From: DASXVU01 sp963732855
GTDB lineage: Archaea > Thermoplasmatota > Thermoplasmata > Methanomassiliicoccales > UBA472
Direction of reading: 5' to 3'
Length of the DNA stretch: 64,000 bases
NCBI GenBank assembly: GCA_963732855.1
Contig: CAVTBB010000002.1
Location: forward strand, 310,001 to 374,000
The notes below the pieces were generated by a model, which was not told the origin of the DNA, searched no databases, and saw nothing but the letters and a program-made list of their open reading frames with translations. This document shows, in pieces, positions 34,209 to 42,910 of this stretch (position 1 is its first letter; each line of letters opens with the position of its first letter). The translations under genes and the position numbers were made by a program.

Positions 34209-35321
34209 CTAACCCTTTTCCGGTCTGATATCGATCCCGTAGTCCCGATGGAACTTTTCCAATCTGGAACCGATCAATGAAAATAGCGCACGTTCCGCGA
34301 AAATCGTGGCGTTCTTCCCCACGATCACGTCATGGATGCAGTTCTCTAAAGCATCGAAACCGTAGTCCACGCCGATGCAGCGTTCCTTCATCAGGCGCCT
34401 GGCCACCGCTCCGTATATCCCGGTCACGGAATGCCGGTTCATGATGTCCGGTTGCATTGTTCCCAGTCGATCGGGGAGCTCCTCAGCCGGGAAGAGCCTC
34501 AAACTGCCCCGCAACGCTCCGTAGGGGGCAAACTTCTGTGCCAGCTCCAGCGTCGTCCTGGGATAGGGCTTCAATGGCCGCACCGAACGGTCGGAGAGCT
34601 CACGATTCATCTCGAACATCATCGGCACCGACAGGCCGAGTCGCCTTACCTGACCGGCATTGACGAAGAACCCGTTCGGGTCGCCGGAATAGATCATCCT
34701 TCCCCGGTCCAGCACCCTGATCTCGTCCGCCCAGCCATAGGCCGTCTCCACGTCGTGGGTGGACATGATGACCGTCAGGCCTTTGAAGTTCAGCTCGTCC
34801 GCCAGCTCCAGCAGCTCATGCACCATCTGCGCGTCCAGCCCGGCTGTCGGTTCGTCCATGACCAGCACCTTGGGCTTCATGGCCAGCGCCCCCGCCAATG
34901 ATACCCTCTTCCGCTGACCGAACGAAAGCTGCTGGGTGGGCCTATCCCTATGTTGAGCCATGCCAACAAAGGATAGGGATTCGGCCACGCGCAGTTCGAC
35001 CTCATCCCGGGGCAGGCCCATGTTCATTGGTCCGAAGGCGACATCCTCCTCCACCGTGGCGGAGAATATCTGGTCATCCGGGTTCTGAAGAACGACCGCG
35101 ACGTTCGAACGGAGCGCATCCAGGTCCTTCTGGCGATAGGTGACCTCCTTGCCCTCGAACGACACCGTTCCGGACTTTGGCTTGAATATCCCATTGAACT
35201 GAAGGAACAACGTGGACTTGCCGGCACCGTTCGGTCCCAGCAGGACGGTCTTCTTGCCCTTCGGGATGGTCAAGCTGATGTCGTCCAACGCCACGATCTT
35301 GTTCGAATAGGAATATGTCAA
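34209..35321 (-). CDS. cbiO: Cobalt/nickel ECF transporter ATPase CbiO, with C-terminal extension
   Basis: A 370-residue energizing ATPase of a CbiMNQO-type importer. It has Walker A LLGPNGAGKSTL, the Q-loop VVLQNPDDQIFSATVEEDVAFGP, the signature LSFGQRKRVSLAGALAM and Walker B VLVMDEPTAGLD. Beyond about residue 285 an extra domain of roughly 85 residues (SVTGIYGAVARRLMKERCIGVDYGFDALENC) is not part of usual CbiO. The start is uncertain: TTG at 35321 cuts the first strand, and ATT near 35348 (ISDETIIETKGL) would restore it. It follows cbiMNQ by 37 bases or less. Confidence 0.9.
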   Translation of the reverse strand: MTYSYSNKIVALDDISLTIPKGKKTVLLGPNGAGKSTLFLQFNGIFKPKSGTVSFEGKEVTYRQKDLDALRSNVAVVLQNPDDQIFSATVEEDVAFGPMNMGLPRDEVELRVAESLSFVGMAQHRDRPTQQLSFGQRKRVSLAGALAMKPKVLVMDEPTAGLDAQMVHELLELADELNFKGLTVIMSTHDVETAYGWADEIRVLDRGRMIYSGDPNGFFVNAGQVRRLGLSVPMMFEMNRELSDRSVRPLKPYPRTTLELAQKFAPYGALRGSLRLFPAEELPDRLGTMQPDIMNRHSVTGIYGAVARRLMKERCIGVDYGFDALENCIHDVIVGKNATIFAERALFSLIGSRLEKFHRDYGIDIRPEKG

Positions 35322-35358
35322 GCCTTTTGTTTCGATTATCGTTTCATCGGAAATATTA

Positions 35359-37104
35359 TCACCAGATCCTGAAAGAACCGAACACGGCGGAATTCAACAG
35401 ATACAACACAACGAACACCAGCAATGGCACCAGTATCCACACGAGGGTCACCTTGGCTGGTGGTCGGAACGAATGGAACTGGCCTCGGAACCCACGACAC
35501 TCCAGCGCCACCTGGGAACGGTCAGCTACCTCCATCGATCGAGTGAACAGCCCGACCGCCAATTTCCCTGAAGTGCGGAACCTGTTGCGGAGCCCCCTGA
35601 ACCCGAGGCGACATTGGGCGGCCACATACATCGTGCCCAGCAGATCGAGCAGCAGGAACGAATACCGATAGATCAGGACCACTAGCTCGGATATCTCCTT
35701 CGGAAGGCGCAATTGCCCCATCGCTTCGGAGAGATGCGGTATCGGCGTCGACGTGGCGAAGAACAACATCACCGACATGCCAGCCAGCGCCCTCATGAAC
35801 ACCAGCAAACCAAGGTTCATCCCTCCATCGGACAGGCTCAGTCCGAGTCCGAGAAGATCTAGGGAGTACAGGGTCGTACCGGGTGTGATCAAGGCGATGA
35901 CCAATGACCCTATCACCAACACCGCCAATCCGTTCAGCAATGCCAGCAGAACGACACGGGGGAACCGCAAGTGGGTGGAGTACGCTAGCAACACCGTCCC
36001 TCCCACCAGTACCATCCCAGGCACGGCAATCGAGGTGGCGAAGATGGAGGCGAACAGCATAGCCAGAGCGAGGAATAGTTTGCCCAGCGGTGGCCAGCGC
36101 CTCATTGGCGAGGCGAACGCGATCTCGTCGATGGAGGAAGGGGCGCCTATCGCCGGGCTTTCCTTTAACTTCACCTTCTTCTTCCGCAGCCGGTGCACGA
36201 CGTATCCGATTATTACCAGGCCGATCAATCCCTGGACCATGAACAACCCGACCTCCAGCGTTGCAGAGGGTGTCCATATGCTGTTGAACCAGGGCTGATA
36301 ATCGGGGACAATGCCTTGAATTAGCTCTCCCCCCTTGTCGTCCGCTCCGACCAGGTCGGATGCCAGGTTGAAGGTATAGGCGACAGCGATGATCGAGACG
36401 ATTGCGATCAGCCCCACCAGGTAAATGATCTTCGTTCTCCTCGTTTCGTTGCGCACCACCTCACATCCCTCGATGATCTCAGGACGGCTCCGAGTGAGAA
36501 AATCGAAGAAGATGACGATGAGAACGCCTTCGGCAATGGCCAAAGGTATCTGAGTGATGGCAAACACCGCCAGGAACGCCTCGAGCGAGACCAGCACGCT
36601 CCCTCCTGAGGGATAGGCCACGGCAAGTTGGAACGATGTCACGAAGTAGGTCGCCATATCCGCCAGGAAGGCAGCGATGAAGACCGATGCGGCGATCGGG
36701 GCTCTTGCACGTCGCAGCCCTTTGAACACGAAGTAAGCAAAGAACGGCCCGGCTATGCCCATCGAAAAGACGTTCGCCCCCAGGGTGGTTATCCCGCCGT
36801 GCGCCAGCAATACCGCTTGGAACACCAATACAATGGTGGCCAGGACAGAGGTGATCGCTGGCCCGTACAGGATCGTGGAAAGCCCGGTCCCGGTCGGATG
36901 GGACGAGGAACCACCGATCGAGGGTAACTTCAACGACGAAAGGACGAATACGAAAGCGCCGGATACGGCGAGAACCAGTTTTTGTTCCGGGTGCTCCCGG
37001 AAGATGACCTTGATCTTCCTGACCCCCCAGAACACGAATGGAATGGAGACGAGGAACCAGAACAGGCACCAAAGGGGCGGAAGGAAACCTTCCATTATGT
37101 GCAT
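35359..37104 (-). CDS. cbiMNQ: Fused CbiM-CbiN-CbiQ cobalt/nickel ECF transporter subunit
   Basis: A 581-residue membrane protein that joins three normally separate subunits. Residues 1-210 are CbiM: MHIMEGFLPPLWC, whose N-terminal Met-His-Ile-Met loop binds the metal, then HPTGTGLSTILYGP. About 225-320 is CbiN-like: ADDKGGELIQGIVPDYQPWFNSIWTPSATLEVGLFMVQGLIG. About 335-581 is CbiQ with the coupling helices (ALAGMSVMLFFATSTP, AAQCRLGFRG, ALECRGFRGQ). It imports Co2+ or Ni2+ with CbiO. The start overlaps the end of the Fur-family regulator by 10 bases. Confidence 0.93.
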   Translation of the reverse strand: MHIMEGFLPPLWCLFWFLVSIPFVFWGVRKIKVIFREHPEQKLVLAVSGAFVFVLSSLKLPSIGGSSSHPTGTGLSTILYGPAITSVLATIVLVFQAVLLAHGGITTLGANVFSMGIAGPFFAYFVFKGLRRARAPIAASVFIAAFLADMATYFVTSFQLAVAYPSGGSVLVSLEAFLAVFAITQIPLAIAEGVLIVIFFDFLTRSRPEIIEGCEVVRNETRRTKIIYLVGLIAIVSIIAVAYTFNLASDLVGADDKGGELIQGIVPDYQPWFNSIWTPSATLEVGLFMVQGLIGLVIIGYVVHRLRKKKVKLKESPAIGAPSSIDEIAFASPMRRWPPLGKLFLALAMLFASIFATSIAVPGMVLVGGTVLLAYSTHLRFPRVVLLALLNGLAVLVIGSLVIALITPGTTLYSLDLLGLGLSLSDGGMNLGLLVFMRALAGMSVMLFFATSTPIPHLSEAMGQLRLPKEISELVVLIYRYSFLLLDLLGTMYVAAQCRLGFRGLRNRFRTSGKLAVGLFTRSMEVADRSQVALECRGFRGQFHSFRPPAKVTLVWILVPLLVFVVLYLLNSAVFGSFRIW

Positions 37105-37475
37105 TTGGGCTCACACTCCGGGCAGACACCGCGGAGATGCAGCTCCCACCTTTCAACCTTCATTCCGGTCTTGCGGGAGAGTTCTGGCACATTAAGGTCG
37201 AACGGCACAGAATAGAGCCTGTGACAGACCGAGCACTCGAAGTGGGCGTTTGAGAAAGGGTGTTTCACGAAAGCTGCGGAAGAGCTCATCTTCGATTCTG
37301 ATATCAACCCTTCCAGCACCAGTTTGTTGAGGTTTCGGTAGACCGTACCCAGACTGACGTTCGGCAATCGCTCCTTGGCCTTCAAATAGACATGCTCGGC
37401 TGTGATAGGGGAGTCGCTGTTGTAAACAATGTCCACGATGACCTTCAGCTGCTTCGTCCATCGTGTTTTGGGCAT
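37095..37475 (-). CDS. Fur-family metal-responsive repressor
   Basis: A 126-residue winged-helix regulator. The N-terminal DNA-binding domain has RWTKQLKVIVDIVYN and PNVSLGTVYRNLNKLVLEGLI. The C-terminal half has the His-rich HPFSNAHFECSVCHRLYSV and the structural zinc pair CPECEPKC. It heads the operon with cbiMNQ and cbiO, so it should repress metal import when the metal is sufficient (Co, Ni or Fe). The start at 37475 is chosen because an earlier in-frame ATG at 37499 would put the operator inside the coding region. Confidence 0.9.
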   Translation of the reverse strand: MPKTRWTKQLKVIVDIVYNSDSPITAEHVYLKAKERLPNVSLGTVYRNLNKLVLEGLISESKMSSSAAFVKHPFSNAHFECSVCHRLYSVPFDLNVPELSRKTGMKVERWELHLRGVCPECEPKCT

Positions 37476-37479
37476 ATCA

Positions 37480-37497
37480 GTAATGATTATCATTATC
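37480..37497. promoter_or_regulatory. Fur box overlapping the fur-cbiMNQ-cbiO start site
   Basis: On the minus strand the sequence reads GATAATGATAATCATTAC. Its first 17 bases equal the classical bacterial Fur consensus GATAATGATAATCATTATC. It lies 5 bases before the fur ATG and just downstream of the TATA element at 37501-37509, where a bound repressor would block initiation. It suggests autoregulation of the whole operon. Confidence 0.8.
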
Positions 37498-37500
37498 AAG

Positions 37501-37509
37501 TTATTTATT
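37501..37509 (-). promoter_or_regulatory. TATA box of fur-cbiMNQ-cbiO
   Basis: The minus-strand sequence AATAAATAA is centred about 30 bases upstream of the fur ATG, predicting a nearly leaderless transcript that starts within the Fur box. Confidence 0.6.
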
Positions 37510-37596
37510 GTTATTCAGCAATGGATGGATGTATTAACAGGTCTCATGACAACATAGAAAATTGAAAAGGACGGAATGGTCCGATGGCTGAAGATA

Positions 37597-38400
37597 TCAA
37601 GGTCCTTTCGGCTTGAACGCCTTGCGTTTAACGACCACATATAACGTTACGATCGCTAGCTGGAAAGCGATGACGGCCACGACCAACGCGAACACTGACA
37701 GGAGCCCGCTGTCGTCGTTTATGTTCTTAGGCGGAGTGGTGACGATCACACTGTCACTCCAGCCTGATTCGCTTACGTTGGTCACCGCCTTCACGTTGTA
37801 AGTGAGGACCGCCCCAGAGCCGGCCTGGTCATCGTGGACTGAGGTGACGGGGACATCGGTACCGCTGACCTTGACCTCGAACTGTGTCGATTCGCCCGTC
37901 GCGGCCTGCCGTCTCACTACATACTTGGTGATGTTGTCGCCTCCGTCCGATACGGGTGTGTTCCAGGAGATATCCACATAGTCGCCCCCGCCCACTCCCC
38001 TGAGACCGTTCGGCACGCTTGGATGGGCACTAGGCACGAGGGTGACCTTGTCGCTTGAATTGCCTGGTCCGATGTTGTTCTCCGCAATTATCCAGTAGGT
38101 GACGTTCGTTGCGGACGATGGCATCGGGTCATCGTACTCCCGCTCCGTGGCGTTGAGCTTCACCGCCAATTCGGTACCGGTTCCGTTGATCTGCCGATAG
38201 ACGTCATAATAGGTTATTCCGGGGCCGGTCTGGTTCGGCTCCTGCCACCAGATGTGGGCGATGCCGTTCCAGTTGGAAGCATTGAACCCGAAAGGATCGG
38301 AGGGCACCACCTGGACGCCCGCACCCGAGGCCAGGGGCATTGCCGAGACTAGTGTTATCTGGAAGATTACGAGAATATACAGGATACGGTTCGATCTCAT
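37597..38400 (-). CDS. Exported fibronectin type III protein with C-terminal membrane anchor
   Basis: A 267-residue protein. The signal peptide is RILYILVIFQITLVSAMPLASGAG. Two fibronectin type III-like domains follow (about 25-115 and 120-215: GITYYDVYRQINGT; VDISWNTPVSDGGDNITKYVVRRQ). A C-terminal membrane helix (LLSVFALVVAVIAFQLAIVTLYVVV) ends in a basic KRKAFKPKG tail. Many N-x-S/T sites suggest an extracellular, possibly glycosylated domain. A TATA-like GTTAAAATA (about 38427-38435) supports the start at 38400. The partner is unknown. Confidence 0.78.
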   Translation of the reverse strand: MRSNRILYILVIFQITLVSAMPLASGAGVQVVPSDPFGFNASNWNGIAHIWWQEPNQTGPGITYYDVYRQINGTGTELAVKLNATEREYDDPMPSSATNVTYWIIAENNIGPGNSSDKVTLVPSAHPSVPNGLRGVGGGDYVDISWNTPVSDGGDNITKYVVRRQAATGESTQFEVKVSGTDVPVTSVHDDQAGSGAVLTYNVKAVTNVSESGWSDSVIVTTPPKNINDDSGLLSVFALVVAVIAFQLAIVTLYVVVKRKAFKPKGP

Positions 38401-38442
38401 TAGGCTCTGCTCCGACAATTAAGGTTATTTTAACGCGGTAAT

Positions 38443-38898
38443 TCAAACTTTGCCTGTTTCGATAAGCGTCTTCCGCATGAGGAAATTGTTCCCTCTCCGG
38501 CACACCTTCCGATAACCCAAGTGCCGGTAGAAGCGCAACGCCGCCTCATTGGTCATCTGGACCACGAGTTCGACACCTTCGTAACAGGCATCTACCGCCT
38601 TAGCCTCAACATGCCTCATGATCTCTGTCCCGAAACCGCGATGTTGCAGGTCCTTCCACAGCTGTATCGAGGTGACGAAAAGATAACGGTCGACCACCTC
38701 AAGCGAGACGTATCCGGCTAGATCGCCCTCGAACATTGCCACCTCGGTGTCCACGTCCTTGGACATGAGCCATTCCAGCAGCGGTTCGTCCCGCCACTCC
38801 AACCCCCATGCCGAGCGGATGATGCTTGACATATTATCCCGGCTCATTTTGACCAGAGCAGGGATGTCACCGCGGTTCATTCGCCGGAAATGGATCAT
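38443..38898 (-). CDS. GNAT acetyltransferase (RimI-like)
   Basis: A 151-residue acetyltransferase. It starts MIHFRRMNRGDIPALVKMSR and has AMFEGDLAGYVSLEV, the acetyl-CoA loop region LWKDLQHRGFGTEIMRHVE with the (Q/R)-x-x-G-x-(G/A) type motif, and ALRFYRHLGYRKVCRRG at the end. This is closest to RimI/N-alpha-acetyltransferases, but the substrate is not certain. The start at 38898 matches the family; a longer in-frame reading adds 38 residues without similarity. It is divergent from the HesB-like gene. Confidence 0.85.
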   Translation of the reverse strand: MIHFRRMNRGDIPALVKMSRDNMSSIIRSAWGLEWRDEPLLEWLMSKDVDTEVAMFEGDLAGYVSLEVVDRYLFVTSIQLWKDLQHRGFGTEIMRHVEAKAVDACYEGVELVVQMTNEAALRFYRHLGYRKVCRRGNNFLMRKTLIETGKV

Positions 38899-39028
38899 CG
38901 AGCATCGTAGACTGGCCTCAATTGAAATAGTCTTCGCCGCCCCTGAATCGTGTACCACGAACAAAAACGAAGGATTAGCACAGACATTAAATATCTGGTG
39001 GAATTTTGACACCCACTAGGTGAAAGAC

Positions 39029-39349
39029 ATGGTGGAAGTCACAGAAGAGGCCACTAAATACATCAACGACCTGATCGCGAAGAACAGCAAACAGGGATTC
39101 GGCATCAGGATATATCTTTCGGGAATGGGTTGCTCTGGCCCGCAGTTCGGTATGTCCTTCCAGGACAAGGCCAAAGAGGGCGACATGGAGCAGCAGGGAG
39201 CTGGTTTCTCGTTGTTCTACGACAAGGAGACGAAGGAGGTCCTCGACACATGCACGGTGGACTTCATCGAGACCCCGTATGGATCCGGGCTCATCGTCCA
39301 CAACCCGAACATGTCGGGATGCAGCTCCTGCGGCGGCGGCTGTCATTAA
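39029..39349 (+). CDS. HesB/IscA-like (A-type) iron-sulfur protein
   Basis: A 106-residue protein of the HesB/IscA fold: MVEVTEEATKYINDLI, GIRIYLSGMGCSGPQFGMSF and a C-terminal cysteine cluster SGCSSCGGGC. These cysteines fit iron-sulfur cluster binding or transfer. AGGTG six bases before the ATG at 39029 sets the start. A TATA-like ATTAAATA (about 38985-38992) gives a nearly leaderless transcript. Confidence 0.85.
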   Translation: MVEVTEEATKYINDLIAKNSKQGFGIRIYLSGMGCSGPQFGMSFQDKAKEGDMEQQGAGFSLFYDKETKEVLDTCTVDFIETPYGSGLIVHNPNMSGCSSCGGGCH

Positions 39350-39416
39350 TCGTTGAGAACCGTCAATCATTTTCGGGGCCCTGCCCCAAATCCTATTCTA
39401 ATAAGACCCGATATTC

Positions 39417-41024
39417 ATGAACGTGTTCTTGGAGCTTCCACTGATCAAGAAGGACGCGGTCGAGCAGCGCGAATACCAGGTTGACCTGGCCCGATTGGCG
39501 TTGCGCTCCAACACGCTGGTGGTCCTCCCTACCGGGATGGGTAAGACCGTGATCGCGCTTATCGTCCTGGCGAACGTTCTTCATAGACGCAATGGAAAAG
39601 TCCTATTTCTAGCGCCGACGAAACCGCTGGTAGAGCAGCACGCGAATTTCCTCAAAGAGATGGTAGTCGGAAAATCCGTGACCGTGCTGACCGGGGAGGT
39701 GGATCCGGAGGAGCGCGAGGCGCTGTGGATCCAGAACGACATCATCGTCTCCACGCCTCAGGTGGTGGCCAACGACCTCAAGCATGAAAGGGTCTCGCTC
39801 AAGGAAGTCCAGCTCATAGTATTTGACGAGGCCCACCGAGCCATAGGCAGCTATGCTTATGTGGCTGTCGCGCAGCAATACAAGGACTACTGTCGCCTGA
39901 TATTGGGCATGACCGCTTCGCCCGGTGGCAGCAAGGCCAAGATCATGGAGGTATGCGAGAGCCTGGGCATCGTCGACATCGAGGTCCGCACCGAGTTCGA
40001 CCCGGACGTGGCACCGTACGTCCAGGACGTACAGATGCAGCATATCGAGGTGGACGTCCCGATCGACCTGAGGAAGGTTATTGCGATATTATCCTCCCTC
40101 TATGAGACGTATATCAAGGAGCTCACCAACCTTGGCGTGCTGGAAAGAGGCCGACCGGTGAACATGCGATATCTGCTGGACGTTCAGAACAACCTTCAGG
40201 CCCGGCTGCGCTCGGGGGAGAAGAGCAAGACCATCTACCGGGCCCTGAGCCTCCAGGCGATGGCCGTGAAAGTGGAGCACGCTTTGGGGCTGGCGGAGAC
40301 CCAGGGAACGTCCTCGTTGAACGCGTACCTGGAACGTCTGGTTGTAGAGGCTAATTCGGACGAGGGTTCGAAGGCGTCGAGGGTGGTCGTCTCCTCGGAG
40401 CAGTTCAAGGATGTTCTTGAGCTCCTGAAGACCATCCGCTCCGAACATCCGAAACTATCGAAGGTCATGAGCATCGTTTCCCAACAGGTGAACGACAAGC
40501 CCAACTCTAGAGTGCTTGTGTTCACGCACTACCGGGATACCTGCGACTTGATGGCGACCAAGCTGGCGATGATACCGGGCGTGAAGGTGGCGAAGCTGGT
40601 CGGCCAGGCCGACCGGGTGGGCGAACGGGGACTGAAACAGAAGGACCAGGTTGGCGTTCTGGACAAGTTCCGGAGTGGAGAATACAACGTGGTCGTGGCG
40701 ACATCGGTCGGCGAGGAGGGCCTGGACGTGGCGCAGACCGACCTGGTGGTGTTCTATGAGCCAGTGGCATCCGAGATCGCTCGATCCAGCGCCGGGGCCG
40801 TACCGGGAGGAAGCGAGCCGGCCGGGTGGTCGCTCATGATCACCAAGGACACCCGGGACCAGGCTTACTTCTATGCCAGCATGAAGAAGGAAACGGCGAT
40901 GCGCAAGCGGCTCAGGTCGTTGAGCGACGAACTCAAGGAAGGGAAGGCGGAATGCAAGGATGTAGGTCCGTACTCAGACAAGAAACCCGTCAAGCCAGGA
41001 CAGGCCTCTCTTTTGGATTTCTGA
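39417..41024 (+). CDS. Hef/FANCM-like SF2 helicase, motif VI out of frame
   Basis: A 535-residue helicase without the XPF-like nuclease of Hef. It has LVVLPTGMGKTVIAL (motif I), LAPTKPLVEQH (Ia), VFDEAHRA (II) and GMTASPG (III). The helicase C domain has RVLVFTHYRDT and VVVATSVGEEGLDVAQTDLVVFYEP. Motif VI, expected next, reads EIARSSAGAVPGGSEPAGWS in frame. One frame over (40781-40834) the same DNA reads SIQRRGRTGRKRAGRVVA, the expected motif. Two compensating indels or assembly errors explain this. A functional protein probably needs them corrected. It would act on forked DNA. Confidence 0.85.
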   Translation: MNVFLELPLIKKDAVEQREYQVDLARLALRSNTLVVLPTGMGKTVIALIVLANVLHRRNGKVLFLAPTKPLVEQHANFLKEMVVGKSVTVLTGEVDPEEREALWIQNDIIVSTPQVVANDLKHERVSLKEVQLIVFDEAHRAIGSYAYVAVAQQYKDYCRLILGMTASPGGSKAKIMEVCESLGIVDIEVRTEFDPDVAPYVQDVQMQHIEVDVPIDLRKVIAILSSLYETYIKELTNLGVLERGRPVNMRYLLDVQNNLQARLRSGEKSKTIYRALSLQAMAVKVEHALGLAETQGTSSLNAYLERLVVEANSDEGSKASRVVVSSEQFKDVLELLKTIRSEHPKLSKVMSIVSQQVNDKPNSRVLVFTHYRDTCDLMATKLAMIPGVKVAKLVGQADRVGERGLKQKDQVGVLDKFRSGEYNVVVATSVGEEGLDVAQTDLVVFYEPVASEIARSSAGAVPGGSEPAGWSLMITKDTRDQAYFYASMKKETAMRKRLRSLSDELKEGKAECKDVGPYSDKKPVKPGQASLLDF

Positions 41025-41077
41025 GCTTCCACACTAGCGTATCCAGACTCACACACTCGACCCATCGGATGAGAGCC

Positions 41078-41085
41078 TTATATAG
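41078..41085 (+). promoter_or_regulatory. TATA box of the DNA ligase gene
   Basis: TTATATAG is centred 26 bases before the ATG at 41107, predicting a leaderless transcript. Confidence 0.7.
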
Positions 41086-41106
41086 GGAAAATCCAATAGA
41101 CGGGTC

Positions 41107-42867
41107 ATGCTGTTCCGGGAACTGGTCGATACATACGAGGAGCTCGATAAGACCTCGAGCCGGCTCGAGATGACCGATATATTGTCCCAGTTCTTCAAGA
41201 AGGCCGACCGCGGTTCGCTGCGGAAGGCGGTGTATCTCACGCAAGGGCAGCTCTACCCGGATTTCAACCCGCAGAAGCTGGGAATGGCAGATAAACTCCT
41301 ATTCAAGACGCTCACCTTCACCACCGGCATGAGGGAATCGGCCATCCAGGAGATGATGGTCAAGGAAGGCGACCCGGGACAGGTGGCGTTCCAGCTGTTC
41401 CAGGGAAGGAAGCAGACCACCCTCTTCTCGGAACCGCTCACGCTCTACCGGGTCTACGCGGCGTTGGAGAAGATCGCTACGTCGGAAGGGGGCGGTTCAC
41501 AGGACACCAAGCTGAAGCTGCTCGCCGACATACTCGGAGATTCAAGCCCAGAAGAGGCCAAGTACATTTCCCGGATCGTTTCCGGAAAGATGCGATTGGG
41601 CGTGGCCACTATGACCATCATCGACGCGTTAGCGACGGCCTACGCCACCAAGGACGAGCGCGACGTCGTGGAGAACGGCTTCAACGTATCGTCGGACCTG
41701 GGGTTGGTCGCCGAGATCCTTCAGGAGAAGGGGATCGAGGGTGTCAGGCAGATGAAGGTCAAGGTCGGGAACCCGATCCGGGCGATGCTGGCGGAAAGAC
41801 TTCCCTCGCCTAAGGAGATCCTAGTGAAGATGGGCGGCACGGCGGCGTTCGAGTACAAGTACGACGGTGTCCGAGTGCAGGCACACATCGAACAGGGAAA
41901 GATCACGCTTTACTCAAGACGGTTGGAGGTGCTCACTGACCAGTTCCCCGACGTGGTCAAGGCGCTGAAGGAATCGTTCAAGGCCAGTAGCGCCATTGTC
42001 GAAGGCGAGTGCGTCCCGGTTGACATCAACACCGGTGAATTCCTCCCGTTCCAGGAAGTATCCCACCGCCGAGGCCGGAAGCACGGCCTGGAGGAGGCGA
42101 TTGAGGACTATCCAGTGAGGATGTGCTTGTTCGATTGCCTCTACCTCGAAGGTGTGGATATCACCCAGCAGCCCCTACTCAAACGCCGGGCAGCTTTGCA
42201 GTCAGCGGTCAACATCTCGGAATCGGTGAAGCTCTCGGAGATGCGCGTGCTATCAGACGAGGCAAGCGTGGAGAAGTTCTTCTCGGAAGCGTTGAAAGAT
42301 GGTTGCGAGGGATTGATGGCCAAGTCTATCGCCCCCGAATCAGTTTACCGGGCTGGTAGCCGTGGATTCTTATGGATAAAGTACAAGAAGGAATACCGCT
42401 CGGAGATGACTGACACGGTGGACCTGGTCGTTGTCGGCGGTTTCGCCGGGCGGGGTAGGCGCAAGGGGTTCTATGGGGCGTTGCTCATGGCCACGTACAA
42501 TTCGGAGGAAGACACGTTCGAGACCGTGTCCAAGCTCGGCAGCGGTTTCGACGATGCCACGCTAGCCTTCATGGTCGCCCAAATGGAGAAATACAAGCTC
42601 ATGGACAGGCACCATCTGGTCAAGAGCAACATGCAGGCGGACTTCTGGTTCGAGCCGGGAATGGTACTGGAAGTGCTAGGCGCGGAGATAACCGTCTCAC
42701 CCATCCACACCTGCGCTTTCGGCAAGGTACGTAAGGACGCCGGTCTGGCGATACGGTTCCCACGATTCACTGGCAAGGTCCGGGATGATAAAGGACCCAG
42801 GGAAGCGACCACGTCCACCGAGCTTGAGAATATGTACCGCTCCCAGCTGAAGAAGGTCGAGGACTAA
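41107..42867 (+). CDS. lig: ATP-dependent DNA ligase
   Basis: A 586-residue archaeal DNA ligase that seals nicks in replication and repair. The DNA-binding domain (about 1-210) ends with the conserved KMRLGVATMTIIDALA. The adenylated lysine lies in EYKYDGVRVQAHI near residue 248. IVEGECVPVDINTGEFLPFQE, EGLMAKS and WIKYKKEY mark the remaining nucleotidyltransferase motifs. The OB fold (about 430-580) has RGRRKGFYGALLMATY. It follows the Hef-like helicase on the same strand but has its own promoter. Confidence 0.96.
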   Translation: MLFRELVDTYEELDKTSSRLEMTDILSQFFKKADRGSLRKAVYLTQGQLYPDFNPQKLGMADKLLFKTLTFTTGMRESAIQEMMVKEGDPGQVAFQLFQGRKQTTLFSEPLTLYRVYAALEKIATSEGGGSQDTKLKLLADILGDSSPEEAKYISRIVSGKMRLGVATMTIIDALATAYATKDERDVVENGFNVSSDLGLVAEILQEKGIEGVRQMKVKVGNPIRAMLAERLPSPKEILVKMGGTAAFEYKYDGVRVQAHIEQGKITLYSRRLEVLTDQFPDVVKALKESFKASSAIVEGECVPVDINTGEFLPFQEVSHRRGRKHGLEEAIEDYPVRMCLFDCLYLEGVDITQQPLLKRRAALQSAVNISESVKLSEMRVLSDEASVEKFFSEALKDGCEGLMAKSIAPESVYRAGSRGFLWIKYKKEYRSEMTDTVDLVVVGGFAGRGRRKGFYGALLMATYNSEEDTFETVSKLGSGFDDATLAFMVAQMEKYKLMDRHHLVKSNMQADFWFEPGMVLEVLGAEITVSPIHTCAFGKVRKDAGLAIRFPRFTGKVRDDKGPREATTSTELENMYRSQLKKVED

Positions 42868-42910
42868 TCCAGACTGGCGATTCTATCGTTCCCTCAGGGG
42901 CTGTTCTATC

